A stretch of DNA of 64,000 nt from Atopsyche davidsoni (lineage: Eukaryota; Arthropoda; Insecta; Trichoptera; Hydrobiosidae). The position numbers and the translations under genes are program-made. The notes beneath the pieces are model-generated. The model did not search any database and was not told the origin of the DNA. It saw only the letters and a program-made list of their open reading frames with translations. The DNA is taken from the NCBI GenBank assembly GCA_022113835.1, contig JAILWY010000018.1, positions 18,065,501-18,129,500 of the forward strand, in the 5' to 3' direction. Positions 10,961-25,100 of this stretch are shown piece by piece; position 1 is the first letter of the stretch, and each line of letters starts with the position of its first letter.

Positions 10961-13900
10961 ACTAAAACAAAAAAAAACAGTTGTGATAAGCTTACATTTT
11001 AATTATTTATTTATATCTCGTGTAACTGTCTCACTCATCGAGTTGTAGATACAACGTAAACAAATTTTATAAGTAAATAATGTTCAGCCATAATTTTCAA
11101 CAAATTTGACTTTTGGAGAAATTTTGTAACGATTGGATATTTTTGTAATTTTTCACTAACAAGTCTAGTCAAAATATTATTATGACAAGGTGTGCGGGTC
11201 CAGAAAGTTCCTGAAACATTGGCTTGCATAAAATAGCATAGTAATTCTGTAATCGAATGTCGACCAGACAAGAGTTTATAATTACAATACATATTTTACA
11301 AGTTTTAAAATAGACAAAGCATTGACTTGCCGTTCTTAAACAAGGTAATAAGTGTTTTTTTTGTTAAAGTTATTTAGAAAAACCTTAAATGTGATCGTAG
11401 GTTTTATCAGTCATTGTTTCTGTATTTTTTGGATTTCCAACGTTTGGGTCCCAGTACTACGGTTTAGGACCAGACACCTAAAAACGTAGATCTTTAAGAA
11501 TAATATAAAATATAATACAGCACATAAATTTACAGCAAGCTTACCATTGATTCAGTTCAATCTTACGAACAGAGCAATCTTCTCATTTAGATAGGCAATA
11601 CGACTGCTATTATTAAAAAAAATGTTTTGATGATATCAGTATCTCACGTTTTTGAACGGACACGCGAGGTTTGCGTCTCGCGTTGTCCTGAATCCTAAAA
11701 CAGTTTCCGTTGATGAATAACATGATCCAACGTCTTACGCCAAGGTTGAGTTCATGAAATGGGTGAAGGTTATTTTGATCACAAGAGGATATACTCTTGG
11801 CGTGTGTGCTTTGTCTATCCAAATGACTGTCTTTAAGTTAATGGGAAATAGAGACTATTTCTTGTGCCTGTTGGGAAAACTAACGTGTCAATTTTCAATA
11901 CATATGTGGGATTTGAGTACACCCGTATGTTACTGGTTGAGAATTCAAATTTTTTCAAACAAGTCTGAAATCTGTCTTCCTAAATATATAATGACTTTTA
12001 AGCATTCATGGGTTTAGTATTACGAAGATTTTAAAAGCTTATAAAGCATAGTCAAAACGTGAACCACTGAGACGCAGGTTATTACAGATGTTATCTATAC
12101 TTAAAGGTTAAAGTTTTTGATAAGATCATAAAAATATGTTCAATCTAATTAGCGCTTTTTGCTCTCGAGAAGTCGTCCGGTAGAATAATAAAAAGCATTA
12201 TGGAAGGAGTTTTCAGATTGGATCTTGCGATGCACAGTGCTCTGTGAGAAGTCACCAGTCATCAGGCACCAGCCACCAGCCACTGCCTCGTGACTAAGTG
12301 AGTGTCAGGTCGCCTGTCCGCGTGCTGCCTTGCCCTTCGGTACTCATTCCGCTCTTGTTTCTCCTCCCGAAGTGAGTGACCCGAGCGGCTGACTGATGAG
12401 CCTCCGCGGCGATTTATAGCTTGCAATTTTTGCGGCAATTGTTTATATCACTCTTATTTACGACTGCGGCCACTCACATTCGCGAGACTAATGTTTATTT
12501 CAGTAGCAGATAAATATTCCGTTTAACGGTTTGCTTAGAGCTCCGCGCGTTCGGCATGATTTGAAATATAAAACGCATCAATATTGGACGGTCCCGTTGA
12601 CTTAGTATTCAACAATTTAGAGCGGTATGCGAAGCGAGGTGAGTCTGCGCTGACTTGTCGGGCAGACGAATAAATTACAGGGACGCGCGGGAATCTTGTA
12701 AAAACTAATCGTGTCCAGCCTTATTTGTTGTGGATGTCATCAATCCATCCGTCAGCCGCGCGCCGCCCCTGGGACGCCTGACTCACGTGGCCGCCGGTCG
12801 CTTAATTAATTTGAATCAGCTAACCGTCGTATCGATTCAGTATTTTCCTTTTTTTTCTGAACAGAATAAGTGTGAAAAATACTAAATGGAAATAATTTTT
12901 TTTCATTTGACACACAAGAAGTAGGAACGGCTGCAATCCGTGCTTAAAGTCAATTTTTGTGTATATTATTATTTATTTTTTTTGTGTTAACATATTATGG
13001 AATGTTTTTTAAAAAAAGCAATCTACTATAATAATATCAATTGTATGTGGGTGGGTGTGTGTGTATGTTTCATGTTTTGGTTCTCTATAGAATATCCTAA
13101 ATGATACAACGCTGATTTAACGCATTGGAAGCGACAGACGAAAATACTTTTTTTTTGTTTAATTATGAAACCTCCCTATAGCACTTTTACTAGACAACAA
13201 AATTAAATTATTATACAATCAGAAATTTAATATTTTTGACAGAGAGCACGCGGTGGAATTCTACTATAATAATATCCATTGTGTGTGTGTGTGTGTATGT
13301 TTCATTTTTTTGGTTCTCTATAGAATATCTTAAAAGATACAACGCTGATTTTTTGCACGTAAGTTTAGTAAATTTTTCCGCAGCTATATGCCGAATTTCA
13401 AGACGATAGGATAATATTTTCATTCATAAACTAATTAAATAAAACTATCAAATATGCTTTATGTACGAATTATATGATTCTGTTGTTCACAGCGAGAATT
13501 TCAAATTTAGAATTTTTACAAAAAAACAAAATATGATGCTTCTAAGAAATTTCCAGTTTATGTCAGCTTGACACAAGTACTAATTTTATTTTTTAGTTGT
13601 GTTAGAAATTATTAATCACATCATTAATAACTTAAAATGCCTCCTAAAAAAATAACACTGCATCTAATAAAGAACAGTGCAGTGAAAGTGATTCGTTGTT
13701 TGTGACACGAAATGTGATATTTCCTAGAATGGCTTTGCTTTCTAAATTAATATCCGGTTATTCAAAATATACGTGTACAAAATGAAATCAAATATTCATC
13801 TAATTGTCAGCCAAACATATATTCAAACACTATTACATCGTTCATCGAATACGTCATTTTATAACGGGCTACATTTCTAGTAAGTAATAAACATCATCGT

Positions 13901-14400
13901 ATTTTCTTGTTATTTGTACACAAATGAAATGAAGAACATAAAAATCCAGCTGAGTTGTATAAATAAATATTATCTTCGCTCCGTAGTTCATTCAGACGCA
14001 AATGTTTTTGTATTTTATATTCAGTATCACTACATTGTAGCCTAAAATTCTCAAGAACATTTCAAAGTGCCCGTGGCACCTAAGACCGACATCATCTGGC
14101 AATTGAAGCCTTTATTTTGTTTTGGAGATCCTTCGTGTTGTGTATTATTTTAATTCGGCCTTCCTGTCACTCCGCAGCGTCGCAGATCGCAGAGGCGGCG
14201 CGCGCCACTTTACGGGCGCATCCGTCCTCGGCCGCGCGTGAGTGATATTATGGAGCTCAGGAAACGGGAGTTTAAGAGGATATTTCACGAGAACTCCCAA
14301 CTTACACGGAATCCTAACAAATAAACTGCCTTAACGATGACACCTTTGATTGCACCTCAAACGGTTTAATGATGTCGAATAAACTCGCAAGGTAAACAAA
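10961..14400. other. Non-coding stretch with GC-rich blocks
   Basis: No gene is supported. GC-rich blocks lie at about 12180-12420, 12540-12810 and 14150-14260. The first two contain homeodomain-like words (TTTATAG, CAATAATTG-like) and CACGTG near 12784. A duplicated microsatellite unit at 13022-13353 is described separately. Short open frames in AT-rich sequence here show no domain. Confidence 0.45.
13022..13353. repeat. Direct repeat with (TG)n flanking a MITE fragment
   Basis: A unit of about 93 bp starting CTACTATAATAATAT, running through a (TG)n tract and ending GATACAACGCTGATTT occurs at about 13022-13115 and again at about 13261-13353. The 140 bp between them (GCATTGGAAGCGACAGACG through to GGTGGAATTC) match part of the repeat unit at 50.17-50.31 kb. 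The two copies differ mainly in the length of the TG tract. Confidence 0.65.
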
Positions 14401-14418
14401 CACACTGTATCGTTGTTA

Positions 14419-14942
14419 TTAAGGGTCTAAATCCCATACTCGAGTTTTTTTTTTACATTTACTGGTCCGTTTTGCGAAAAATCGACTGCACCAATAAAAA
14501 AAATTTAAATGCAAAAAGTTAGATACATCCCTTCTTCTCAACAGAGTATTTTTTCATTACATGTAAATTTACTTTTAATATAATAAATATGTGTTTTTCC
14601 GATTGAAGTGCATTCGTCATGTCCCTGTTCTAAAAATCCTAAACATTTAAAAGTCTTTTTTTTCAATTGGAATTAAAAGATTAAATATAAAAACAGTACG
14701 CTTTATTATTTAAAAAATAAAAAAATCATTAATAAACTTTGGTTTTGAAAAGTCGTCTTTTTATCCAATTTTTCAACATCTTCAAGATTTAGTTTTATCC
14801 TGAAACTGGACGTTAATTAAATAATAAAAAATAGGTAAATATAATTTATAGTTTTTTTAAATACTCTATAAAAAAATCAACTTTCGATATAGAAAAATAA
14901 AGTGACAATTAAATTAATTAAATGACACGATTTTTTTTGTGG
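14419..14942 (+). mobile_element. TTAA-family element, copy 2
   Basis: The element begins at TTAA (14419-14422) followed by GGGTCTAAATCCCATACTCG. It runs colinear with the reverse complement of the copy at 318-903, including the CGAAAAATCGACTGCACCAA and CATCTTCAAGATT segments. The distal end, GGCAGTTGC in copies 1 and 3, is missing; the homology stops near 14942 in a T-rich tract. Confidence 0.65.
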
Positions 14943-17900
14943 CAGACGGGGGATGGACACCAAGCAAGGTTAGGTAGCAAGATCCCTAACACCCAATGAT
15001 CTCACGAAGAGTGCATGATAAAAATATTTTAGATTTTTTTTTTTTTGCGATAACTAAAAGAGATCTGCCGCTCGAGGGGATCGAATACATTTAAGGAGAG
15101 TCGGTAATTTCTGGAAGAATATTCCTCGGTGCACGGATGGGTGGCCTTGCATCCGGCGGCCGCGCCCTGCGGGAGCTCAAAGGGACGGGGACCGAAATAA
15201 GTCGCTCTCGGGTCAGAACCGAGTTCGCATCTCGCGGCAAGCCGTTTTGATATTTCTTTGATCAGAGCTCGCTCCGGCTGGAATTGGAATAGAGTCGTAA
15301 AAAAGAACGACCGACCACATCCTCGCGTGTATCACACGAAGATTGTGCAACACTTTTTTATACTCCCGACACATTACTACATCTTCCCGCCACCAATCAA
15401 CAGACGCGATGAAAGCTTTGCTAATTTATACCAATAATAACACAAGATTATAAGGTGGAAAACTCATTAAAAAAAATACAAATAAACAACATTCAAACTC
15501 GTTTTAGTGCTGCATTAAAAAAATGCGGTTTATGTTTTGACTTGATGTTATTGTTTGAATAATTTTCAGTGATGCAGATGGCCCGATATAACGACGTCGC
15601 AATATCCGCCGATTAATAGATTTAGAAAAGTCATAATCCGCTTTGCCGTTCCGAATTCATCTAAATTTGCGGCATAACAATAATTCCGCAAAACAATTGG
15701 AGTCGTAAAAACCAAATTCGGGCACCCCGGTTAATCATGCGGGCGGAAATGCGTGGTATTAATTTTTATTTTACTACCCTCCGTCGTGAGCTATGGAATC
15801 GTAATCGGTTGTACTTTATACACTGCGTTTATTATAGGCAGGGAGCATGTTATGTTGCCTGGAAACCTTACAATATTTCATGTCGTAATTTTTTTTTTTC
15901 GCTTTTATTTCCCTAATTTTATTTTTTTAATTGTTTCGAAAATTGAAATAAAACGGCTAAATCTCTTTTTATGCCACTAACTAAGATTTAAAAAAAATGT
16001 ATGTTTGTATACATGAATTTAGATTTTCACGGTTGTTTATTTACTTGTGTAGATTAATTACACCCTTAATAGTCTTCTATAATATTAAATCATAATACAC
16101 CAGTCAATTAATTCAGAGTTGTGCGAATTCATCTACTCTCATAAGACCGTGTGAGTATGGGATGAATAATGGGCACAATGGACGAAGCGATATTCGTTTG
16201 ATGCGATGATAATGCATGCTTGACAAATGCTCTGTAATTTACAATATATCAAACAAATTGCTTTGTTCTAGATAAATTGTATATAAAATCAGTAAAAAAT
16301 GATCTTTTTGGATTTTAAAAAACGGAAAAAGTAAAATCAAACAAAAAAGAGTAAACCGTAATGAAATCGTACCTAAAAACAAAACCCGGTTCTTTTATTA
16401 ATAAATATTTATTTTATTTCGCATTCACTACATTAACATTTTAAATTTCATTAAAATTGTAATTAAAATATAACGACTAATTTATTTTAACCTAAATGAC
16501 ATAATTTTCTGTTTAAAACCATATGTTCAGTCATCAGTTATTCCTGTTAAAAAAAATAGGGGTGCTATATTTTTATATATAATGATTCGGAGATTAATTA
16601 AGAGAAAGTTACACAGATGTTGAAGTATTTGTTGAAAACATATAAGTAATCTAGAAAGTGCTATATTAACAGCGAAGAAAATAGTTAATATAATTATTAA
16701 ATACGTAGGGTAAAAATATTCAGTTACCGTAAGAAAGTTAAAAAAATGTAATGTAATATATATTTAAGTAATTTAAGTAGAAATTTCCATCACAGTCCAG
16801 GTCCGGATTGTGACAGGGGCCCGGAGTGAGTGAGGTGCGGTCCATTGTGCCTCCCACCGGGCCTCCTCCCGCTCTGATATCACAATAAACACTTTCAAGA
16901 ATTAACTAGCTTACCGAGTTAACAAGTTGACGGGAATGTTAGGGCAGGGCCCATTGTTCCGAATGTTTGCACTCTGCTCGGAGCGTATGAATTCGTACAC
17001 GAGCTTTTAAATAAACAGCCGGATTTGCATATTATATGGTAGGCAGTTATTTTAAGATCGCCCGGCTGCCTTGCGATAAACATGCAATATTGTTGTTTTT
17101 GCAAACGGTTTCGGTGTCGTGTTGAAAGTTGTGGAAATATATCGATTTCCTATGGTAATTGCCCGTGTAAAAGTAAATTTAATTAAGATAGCTAAACTTT
17201 CGTGATTTGCTTTTTTTTTTTTCGGAACGTTTTATTGTTTTATATTATTTCACTTATACGGGATGTTTGATAGTCATTTCAAGACTCAAAAAGTATAAAA
17301 ACTTTTTAACCCACTGAAACCAAATAATTTTACAGGTGTGTATAACATAACCAATTTTAAAAGGTGACGAAAATGAGGAAACTGATATTGCATCACAATT
17401 CGCTAACAAAACTTATCTAGATATCAATAGTTTTTCAGGAATATAATCTGACTTGATAATAAGGTAGAGAGATTTATAATGCTTAGCTATCTTAAGTCAG
17501 TTTGGGATTCGTTTGTTTATCGAGGGTCGTTTGTTGATCTACAGAGCTTACAAGCTCGAACACAAATTAAGCTTTTGAAGAGAATTATTTTTTATTATTT
17601 ATTAATTATTTAGAAATATCAATATTATTGAAGTATTTTTTATTGTATACTATTATTTTTTTTTTAATTGTAGTTCATCTAAATAAATGATTTTAAAATA
17701 TTTATTTATTTCTTGATAATATAAAGTATATACAAAAAATGTACATTAAAAATAAAAAAAATATTTAGTACATAATTAAGCACCTTACATTTGAACAATG
17801 TACTCACATGTTAAGAGCTCTCACGTAAGCTTTTTATGTTTATATAAATCGCGATAGCTACAAAGTCACGTAAAGTATTCTAATAAATATATATATTTTA

Positions 17901-20900
17901 ATTTTGAAACATGTAGTTTTGTTTTTAAAAAAGGATATACAATGTTTCTTCTCCGTAATAAATATTAATGTAAGCATACCGCCGTTCCTGTTTTTATCTA
18001 AAATAGCAGTATTCTGTTTGGACATTTTCAGCTGGGAAAAGCGCTGCAGTATTCCCGAGAAGATTTACTCCAAAGTTTGTTCGTTTATTCAATTGGCTAA
18101 CTGCACTCTGTTAAAATTGTGATTTTGGGCGGAGGGAAGTTAATAGTAAGACGGTGCAGGTGGCGCGGCGCCAGCTGGGGAGGACAGAAAGCCTCGCGAA
18201 TAACAAGCCCCTACAGCCTTACGCCGCGTTACATTACATATCTGGCAAAGCTTTTACTGGAAATATAATTACAACACAGTCTAGATACAACATGTTTTTG
18301 TGTAGTTGATTCACACTAAAAGGCGAGAAAAATCCTAAAAAAAATACAGTGATATTTGAGGGATTTAAACACATACCCATCACAGACGCGTTTTATCCAA
18401 TTACATGCATGTGAAACGGTAATGTATATAGTAAAAAAATATAAACGTGTCTTGCAAATACTCTGATTTTATAAAAATACGAATACAGTCGGTTCAGGTA
18501 TATAATAGACATCACCTATAATAAAAACATGTTAAATACATAAAATACTTTTATGTTTGAAAATTGGATTCATTTTTCTTTTTGTTGTTAATGTCAAAGG
18601 AATTATACAAAAAAAAGTCCACTACGCCAAGTTTGCTTCCTTGTTGAAGGCTTATGAAATAAATACCTTCTGTGTTTTTTATAAAGCTTGAGACATCTTT
18701 TGTTTTCGGAATTGCTTTTGTAATGATTCTTTCTTAGACGAACAGTTAATGCCGTAAGTATCTTATAAATATATGTAAAAATTAGATAAAGAAATTAGAA
18801 AAAAACTGTAACTTTTATAATACAAATAAGTAAATAAACAATTTTGACAACATTTGGATTAGGATATAATTAATAAAGTAATTTATAAACTTTTAAATAA
18901 CACTGATGTTATTGTTTCAACAAATACAACAACCAATTTTTTTGAGAATATACGATACAAGATAAATTTTACGACCGTTACTCTTTTTTATATTTTTTAA
19001 AAAGTTCAATCAATGTAAACGCTTTAAGAGAATCTTATTTCTGATTAAATTATTTTACTGAAGGTGAGAGCGCAATTTGCATAACCAATTCAAATTACGG
19101 CAACAATTTGTTTTCAATATTAACACAAGACTATTTTAGAGGTCGAAAGATTCTCAAGATGGGATTTTCCGAATGTAAACGGAGCCCGCCGTGGCCTGAT
19201 TGTGCTGTATGCTGGCATCGTGGAAATCTCTCTGATTCTCAACTGATTTTTCTCATGTTCTGTGGAGTATAAGATTCCCGAAGTCACGAGGGATGAGGCA
19301 GACTGCAAAGAGAAGGAGAAAGAGAAAGATTTTCGCTGAGACTCCAGCAGTTACACGGCTTTTCGCATGAAAATAAAACCACCGTCTCACATCGGATTAC
19401 CAACAAATGGTATTAAATAAAAATATAGTTAAATTGAAAATCTACTTAATGAAAGTAAATGTAAAAAGAACTGCGACACTTGAAGTTTGACTGAATCAAT
19501 AAAAATAATGTACTTCAAGCTAACGTATGGCTTATATACAATAAACCTCAATAGATTTAAAGGAGTGAAGAGTAATAATAAAAAAAAAGATTCACTGCCT
19601 ATGTTATATATTCAGTACTGATTTAGTGTGATTCAAGTATGTATATTACTTTTCATTCATTTTTTTAGAAGTCTGAAGTCCATTGATTGTGCAAATATAT
19701 CTGTACTATCATTTGAATACTGATTGTGACGTATGCTTGATTGTGATTGAAATTTCTTTATCATGTGAAAAATAACATTGTATGAATATGGTGTAGAATA
19801 TACGTATTCTCGTTTGCGTTAAAATAATATTATTATAAATACACGGTTAGTACACATACCCAGTGTATATGTTATTATAAAGAGTTCGCGGTGCAATTAG
19901 GGGACTGAAGCCATATTGTATCCCGTCGTGTGTAATATAAGGAGAGTGACACGAGGGATGGAGGGATGGAGGGGTCGAAGGGGACCCAGGCAATTACAAA
20001 AAAGCCCTAAAAGGGTTGCCATGTGTAGGCGCTCGTATTATAGGGTTCCAGCTATATTGATTAACTTTCATCAATAACTGCGTATCTTGTTACGTTATTG
20101 AATAGTTTAATAATACGATACTGGTAGGCGACACTACACGGCTTTGTTTTTGAAATGCACATTGACTGGTCGTATCTTTGCAAAGATTTTAGTATGTTGG
20201 TACAAAAATTTTAAATTTCAGTATTTTTTTGTTTATTTATTAAATCGTTTGCTGTTGTGAGTATTTAACCAGTATGAATTACCTGGCAGCAATCTCTGAG
20301 ATAGAAAAAAAAATCTTGTTAGTGTCAATAAACAAAATCCCTTTTAGAGAAAATAAAGAATCCAGATGCTAAATTTAACTGAATTTTTTTTAAACAATAC
20401 TACTGAAATTAAAATCCCTTCTATGTTAACATACCGGCAGGTCGGTTTCAACCACGGTTTTAATTAAGAATGTTGGGCATACTTTGGGCTGCATTCTGCG
20501 GTCGCCGAGGGGCGGGGGCAGGTGGGCGAGGGCGGGCTGGTCATATCCTCCCATGTCCCCTGTCATCTCCTAGTTGATAATATTATTTTATGGTGCCTCC
20601 AGCGAGCCTCATTATAACGTCAGTTTAAATTTATACAGACAGAAACCATTAATTTATATTAGCTAATAAATATTGTATTAATTTTTTTAGATGACATGTT
20701 TTTTTGAACATGTTTTTATCAATGGTTAATTATGTGTTTTGTTAGCACAATAGGCAAAATTGTATTAATACTTAATAATTGAAAAATCTTTATATGAAAA
20801 ACTTTGGAATCTCAAACTTCTTATCTGGATATAATTATTTCGGGCAAAATTTAAATTTTTAGGAAAGACTTTGGTACTTGGGTATGATAAATAATAAATT

Positions 20901-22140
20901 TTAAATGACATTGTATTGAGTTGAGCGGTTCAGCGGCCGGGGGGTGCGGGGTTCCCCGCCAGGCCCGCGGCCGCCAAGGCAGGGGCTTATCCCTTCAAGG
21001 CGGCTTACGAATTTTAATATAGTCCCGCTTCAATACCAAAGTATTAAAGAATCATAAATGTTAATATTTCTGCCAATGGAGCGAGAATGTTGGCCAAAAG
21101 TATTAATCTTAAGACACTGTGTCAGTATTTACCTGCGATTTTTTTAGCAAGACTTCTTTCGTTACATTAGTGAAATTAAAAAAGAAAAAGAGCGGTTTTT
21201 ATTTTTAAAAAAGCTAACGATATAATAAATATTTATTTGCTGGCTTTTATTATCTATAGAGATGACAATTTTCATTATATTAGCCACCTCATTAAAATAC
21301 CAAATGAGGTTTGTGGTTTTATTATTATTATAAATATTTGAAACATTTAAAGTTGTTTAGGTTCGTAAATAAATTTAAATGTTTTTAATTTACTGATAAT
21401 ACTTTAAGTATTGATGAAAAGCTGAATTTTTTTCCAGAAATTTTTTTTCATTGGTTCATTTTCTGAAGTAGCGATACTGAAATGTACACGAGTTATTCAA
21501 AGTAAAAAAATAAATAGAAATCTATTCTCAAGTTCAACAACATAGATTAACTGTTGTAACATTCAAAATAAAATGAATAAGTGCTTGATTTTTAATTTGT
21601 GAAAACAATCGTTCTTTTAAGAGCACTTATTAGGCTTTGATTTTGTAAAATTAAAATACACTTTATTTAAAAGAAAAATATTTCCTCTGAAAGGTTTGTC
21701 TCAAATTTTACTGTATTTACTCAAAAGAGAAATAAGAGTATCTAATTTTTTTATTGCTTTTAAATACAGACATTTTTAATAATCTTAGTGTCACTTAAAT
21801 ATATATTTCTTTATAAACTAGGGTGGTATAATAAAACATAGTTAATCTAGACATTGTTTTTGTTGTATATTTATGCTATTATATATATAAACTTCATTAG
21901 GTTTATGTCTATACATCATTAAAAAGAGTTATATAATTTACAGATTCAAACCAAACAACGTTGTTTAAGTAAATACTATGGTTACGGTCATTTAAACGAA
22001 TTTAAATATTTTTTATCATTTATTCCTAAGTAGTAATCAAACAAAAATATTTTTTTATGCATATACGAGTCGTATATCATATTTTGATCCAGCTAGGTTT
22101 GTTTGTGAATTATCATTCTCAGTATTCTAATTCTGGCGAG
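14943..22140. other. Non-coding stretch with GC-rich blocks
   Basis: I see no gene. GC-rich blocks lie at about 15060-15300, 15580-15740, 16790-17000, 18130-18230, 19140-19390, 19890-20050, 20500-20600 and 20930-21010, separated by 0.4-1.6 kb of very AT-rich DNA. The block near 19960 has a small GAGGGATG tandem repeat. Short open frames at 15753, 16919, 17904 and 19120 lack recognisable domains. Confidence 0.45.
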
Positions 22141-25100
22141 TATAATATCGAGTGACACCTTTCGGAGCTGCACTTTTAAATGGAAAAAGTTTGTCGTTGT
22201 TCTTGTGCGCTAATATTAATGATGTACAAAAAATAGTCAAAGAACGTCCCTTTGTGTCCGAGTTCCTAATTATGGCGTGGCTTAAAAATACCTATTGTGC
22301 TTCATGTCGAACGGAGAACTTTTGTGGCCGCTCCGCTGAAAAATACATTCGCCTTTGTTGGAGTACGACAAAGCCCCGCGAATTGAAAATAAAATTAGTT
22401 TTGACAATAAATCACAGACAATGTTTCATTCAAATTATAAATGGAATTTATAAGATGATTGAAAGTGGCGAGCGGGTTCTCGGGATTTTTAATGCGGTTA
22501 GTATAATTTATGAGGGAAACGCGTTTTTGTTACGGAAATAATTTCGTCGTCGCGATTTGGCGCCTCCGAAGCCAAAAAGAAGCGGTGGGATTTTTGACGG
22601 TTTTAAATATTTGCTTTTCAAGAAGAATGAAGGAATACATATTTTGCATTATTAAAAAACATTCATCACGGCAGTAAATAAGCTTTTTCGCTTTTTTATA
22701 AAAACATTATTTTTGTATCTTCTGCTTGGATAACGTGGATTTTTTGAATCAATTTGTTTTTTAAATAAACGTTTATCATTTTTCATAAAAAATTTAGTAA
22801 CATAAGTCATGTCGATATCTGATTTAATATATAAAATTCTATGCTCTTTTTTGAATTGAATAAATATATATTTTTAATTAAATAGTTTTTTTTTTTTTAT
22901 ACAAGCAAACCGCGTTGAACGGGTATTGATGTTATAAACTCACTACGGTAGGTTTATCTTTTATTTATTGTCAAAGATAAACCTACCTACCTTCACCGTG
23001 GTGGGTAAAGTTATGAGACGTATAACTTTTCGCATTCTGGTGAGGATTTGGGGAACTTGAACAGTTGTCATGACTACAGTCAGAAAATCCGGGGATTATC
23101 TCTCTCCCCGTTCCCCAATAAGTGCGCCGCGCCTACAAGGAGGCTTTTTTTACCGTCGTCATCTCTTGTATTCCCTGGCCTATCCAATACAGTAGCTGGT
23201 ATGTTTTCAGCTATATTGAATGATAAATCATCTATAAAATCATATTTATAAAAGTAGCTATTTTTATTATATTATATATTTTTATTATATCATATATGCA
23301 GTAATATTAAAAAAAAAAAAAAAAAACAATAACCCGATACAAGATAACAAGTAACAGTTTTAGTTGATCTATGATCAAAGTGTTGTATTCATGCATGGAT
23401 TGACACATTAGCTTTGAAATATTGAAAAAATCAATACATCAAATGTTTTTATTTATAGTTACATTTATCCACTTCGAGATCCAATGACTAGCACGCTTTT
23501 ACATAAAAATGTGTAGATATATTTTTTCAAAGACAAAAACTTTCAAATAAATAGAAGAAATCAAAATCGTGTGCTTATGTTGTTTTTTTTTATATGAATC
23601 TTCGCTAAACATAGCAAATACCGAGGATATACAGAGACTGGGTACACCAGCAATTTTCTCGGATTAATTTAAGGTGTTTCCTTGTGGTCTTCTATTCTTA
23701 CTGATTATCTATGCTCAAATTCTTCTACATCATAGCAGGAAAATAAAATAAAAATTATGTTCGTAGGTTTTGGAAGCGGTTATTATTAGATGATTTGGTT
23801 TCTTCTAGAACAAAACTCAGAGTAAATATCGAAACATATCAACACCTCAGAAGAGGTTGGCGAACACACGTTTGCTCTGAGCCAGTCTTATTAATTCGTC
23901 TGTACTACCGAATTCGAATTCCACATCCACGTTAGTAAAATCATCTAAAATAAAAATTAATTAAAAAAATATGTATTGTACAACTATCAAAGTATTTCCA
24001 CGTGCAGTGGAAATTTCGGGCTTTGCGGATTCTTGTTCCTCAATATAGTTTGATAGCTATTGTCAATCAGAGTGTGCTATATTGCATTTTTCCCCTTCAG
24101 CACCGGAGAGAAGCTGGTTTTAAATACTTTGGGAAATTTATTGGATAGAACTGCACATTCCTGTCTCGACTCCCTCCCGCCGTTTGACATCACTCTCCTA
24201 TCGTTAGAGCGTCGCGGCCGGGCTGTTAGAGCAGCTCCCAGAGAGCCGTATACTTCCAGCGTACGTGCTTCGCCGAGTGTAAGAACTTTTTGCCTTACGT
24301 GCTTCCGAGGAAGTGATCCTTCTGTTTGTGCGAAAGTTACTTGAGAGACAAAAAACATTGCCTTGCACTTACAAATAACAGGTATACGGGTTTGATTAGT
24401 TATTTAAAAAAAAAATTGGTTTAACGTTAAAAATGAGTAACATGCTAATAAGACCACGTTGGTCGAAAGCATAGCATCACCATAAATAAATTTCATCGGT
24501 AAGTAGGCTAAAATTATATTTGTTTCGTGTTTGTGTTGGGTACAATCTTTCTAATATACAAATGTACAATCTTTTTGAAAACTGACTGAATAAAAAATAC
24601 AACTAAAAGTATCTAATCTAACCTAACCAAGCAAAAATGAAGATCATCTTTAAATTAGCTTATACGTGGTGCAAACATCTTTTTCATTTACTTATAATAA
24701 ATTAACATTGCAACCGATTTGCAATTAGCTATAGCGTCGCTTTATTTTAGCAGTTTTTTTATGGTTTAGTCTGAGTAAATAACAGAAATGAGGATGCTTT
24801 TGATTGGTAACCCTTCGGTTATCAGTTGTGTTGCAATGGCTTTGTAATGGTGTGACGTTTTCATCAATTTTTTTATAAGGGTTAAATTTTTTTTTTAAAT
24901 TTGTTGTATTAAAAAAAGTGGATGGAATCACTATGTGTGTCGGTATTTGCAGTCGTGATAGATAGAAGTAGAAGTCAATCGATGTACCTCGGGTGCTCTC
25001 CGAAGGCTGAGGAGGCCGTGGCGGAGTCCCCAGCCCCGAGGTGGGATTGCACGATCATTAATCAGAATTAATTCAATTGAACTTCAGCGCTGACGTACTC

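Noticed and set aside
22152..22541. 129-codon open frame with a GTG start
   Set aside because: No recognisable domain, AT-driven composition, no splice or promoter context; most likely chance plus a GC-rich block.
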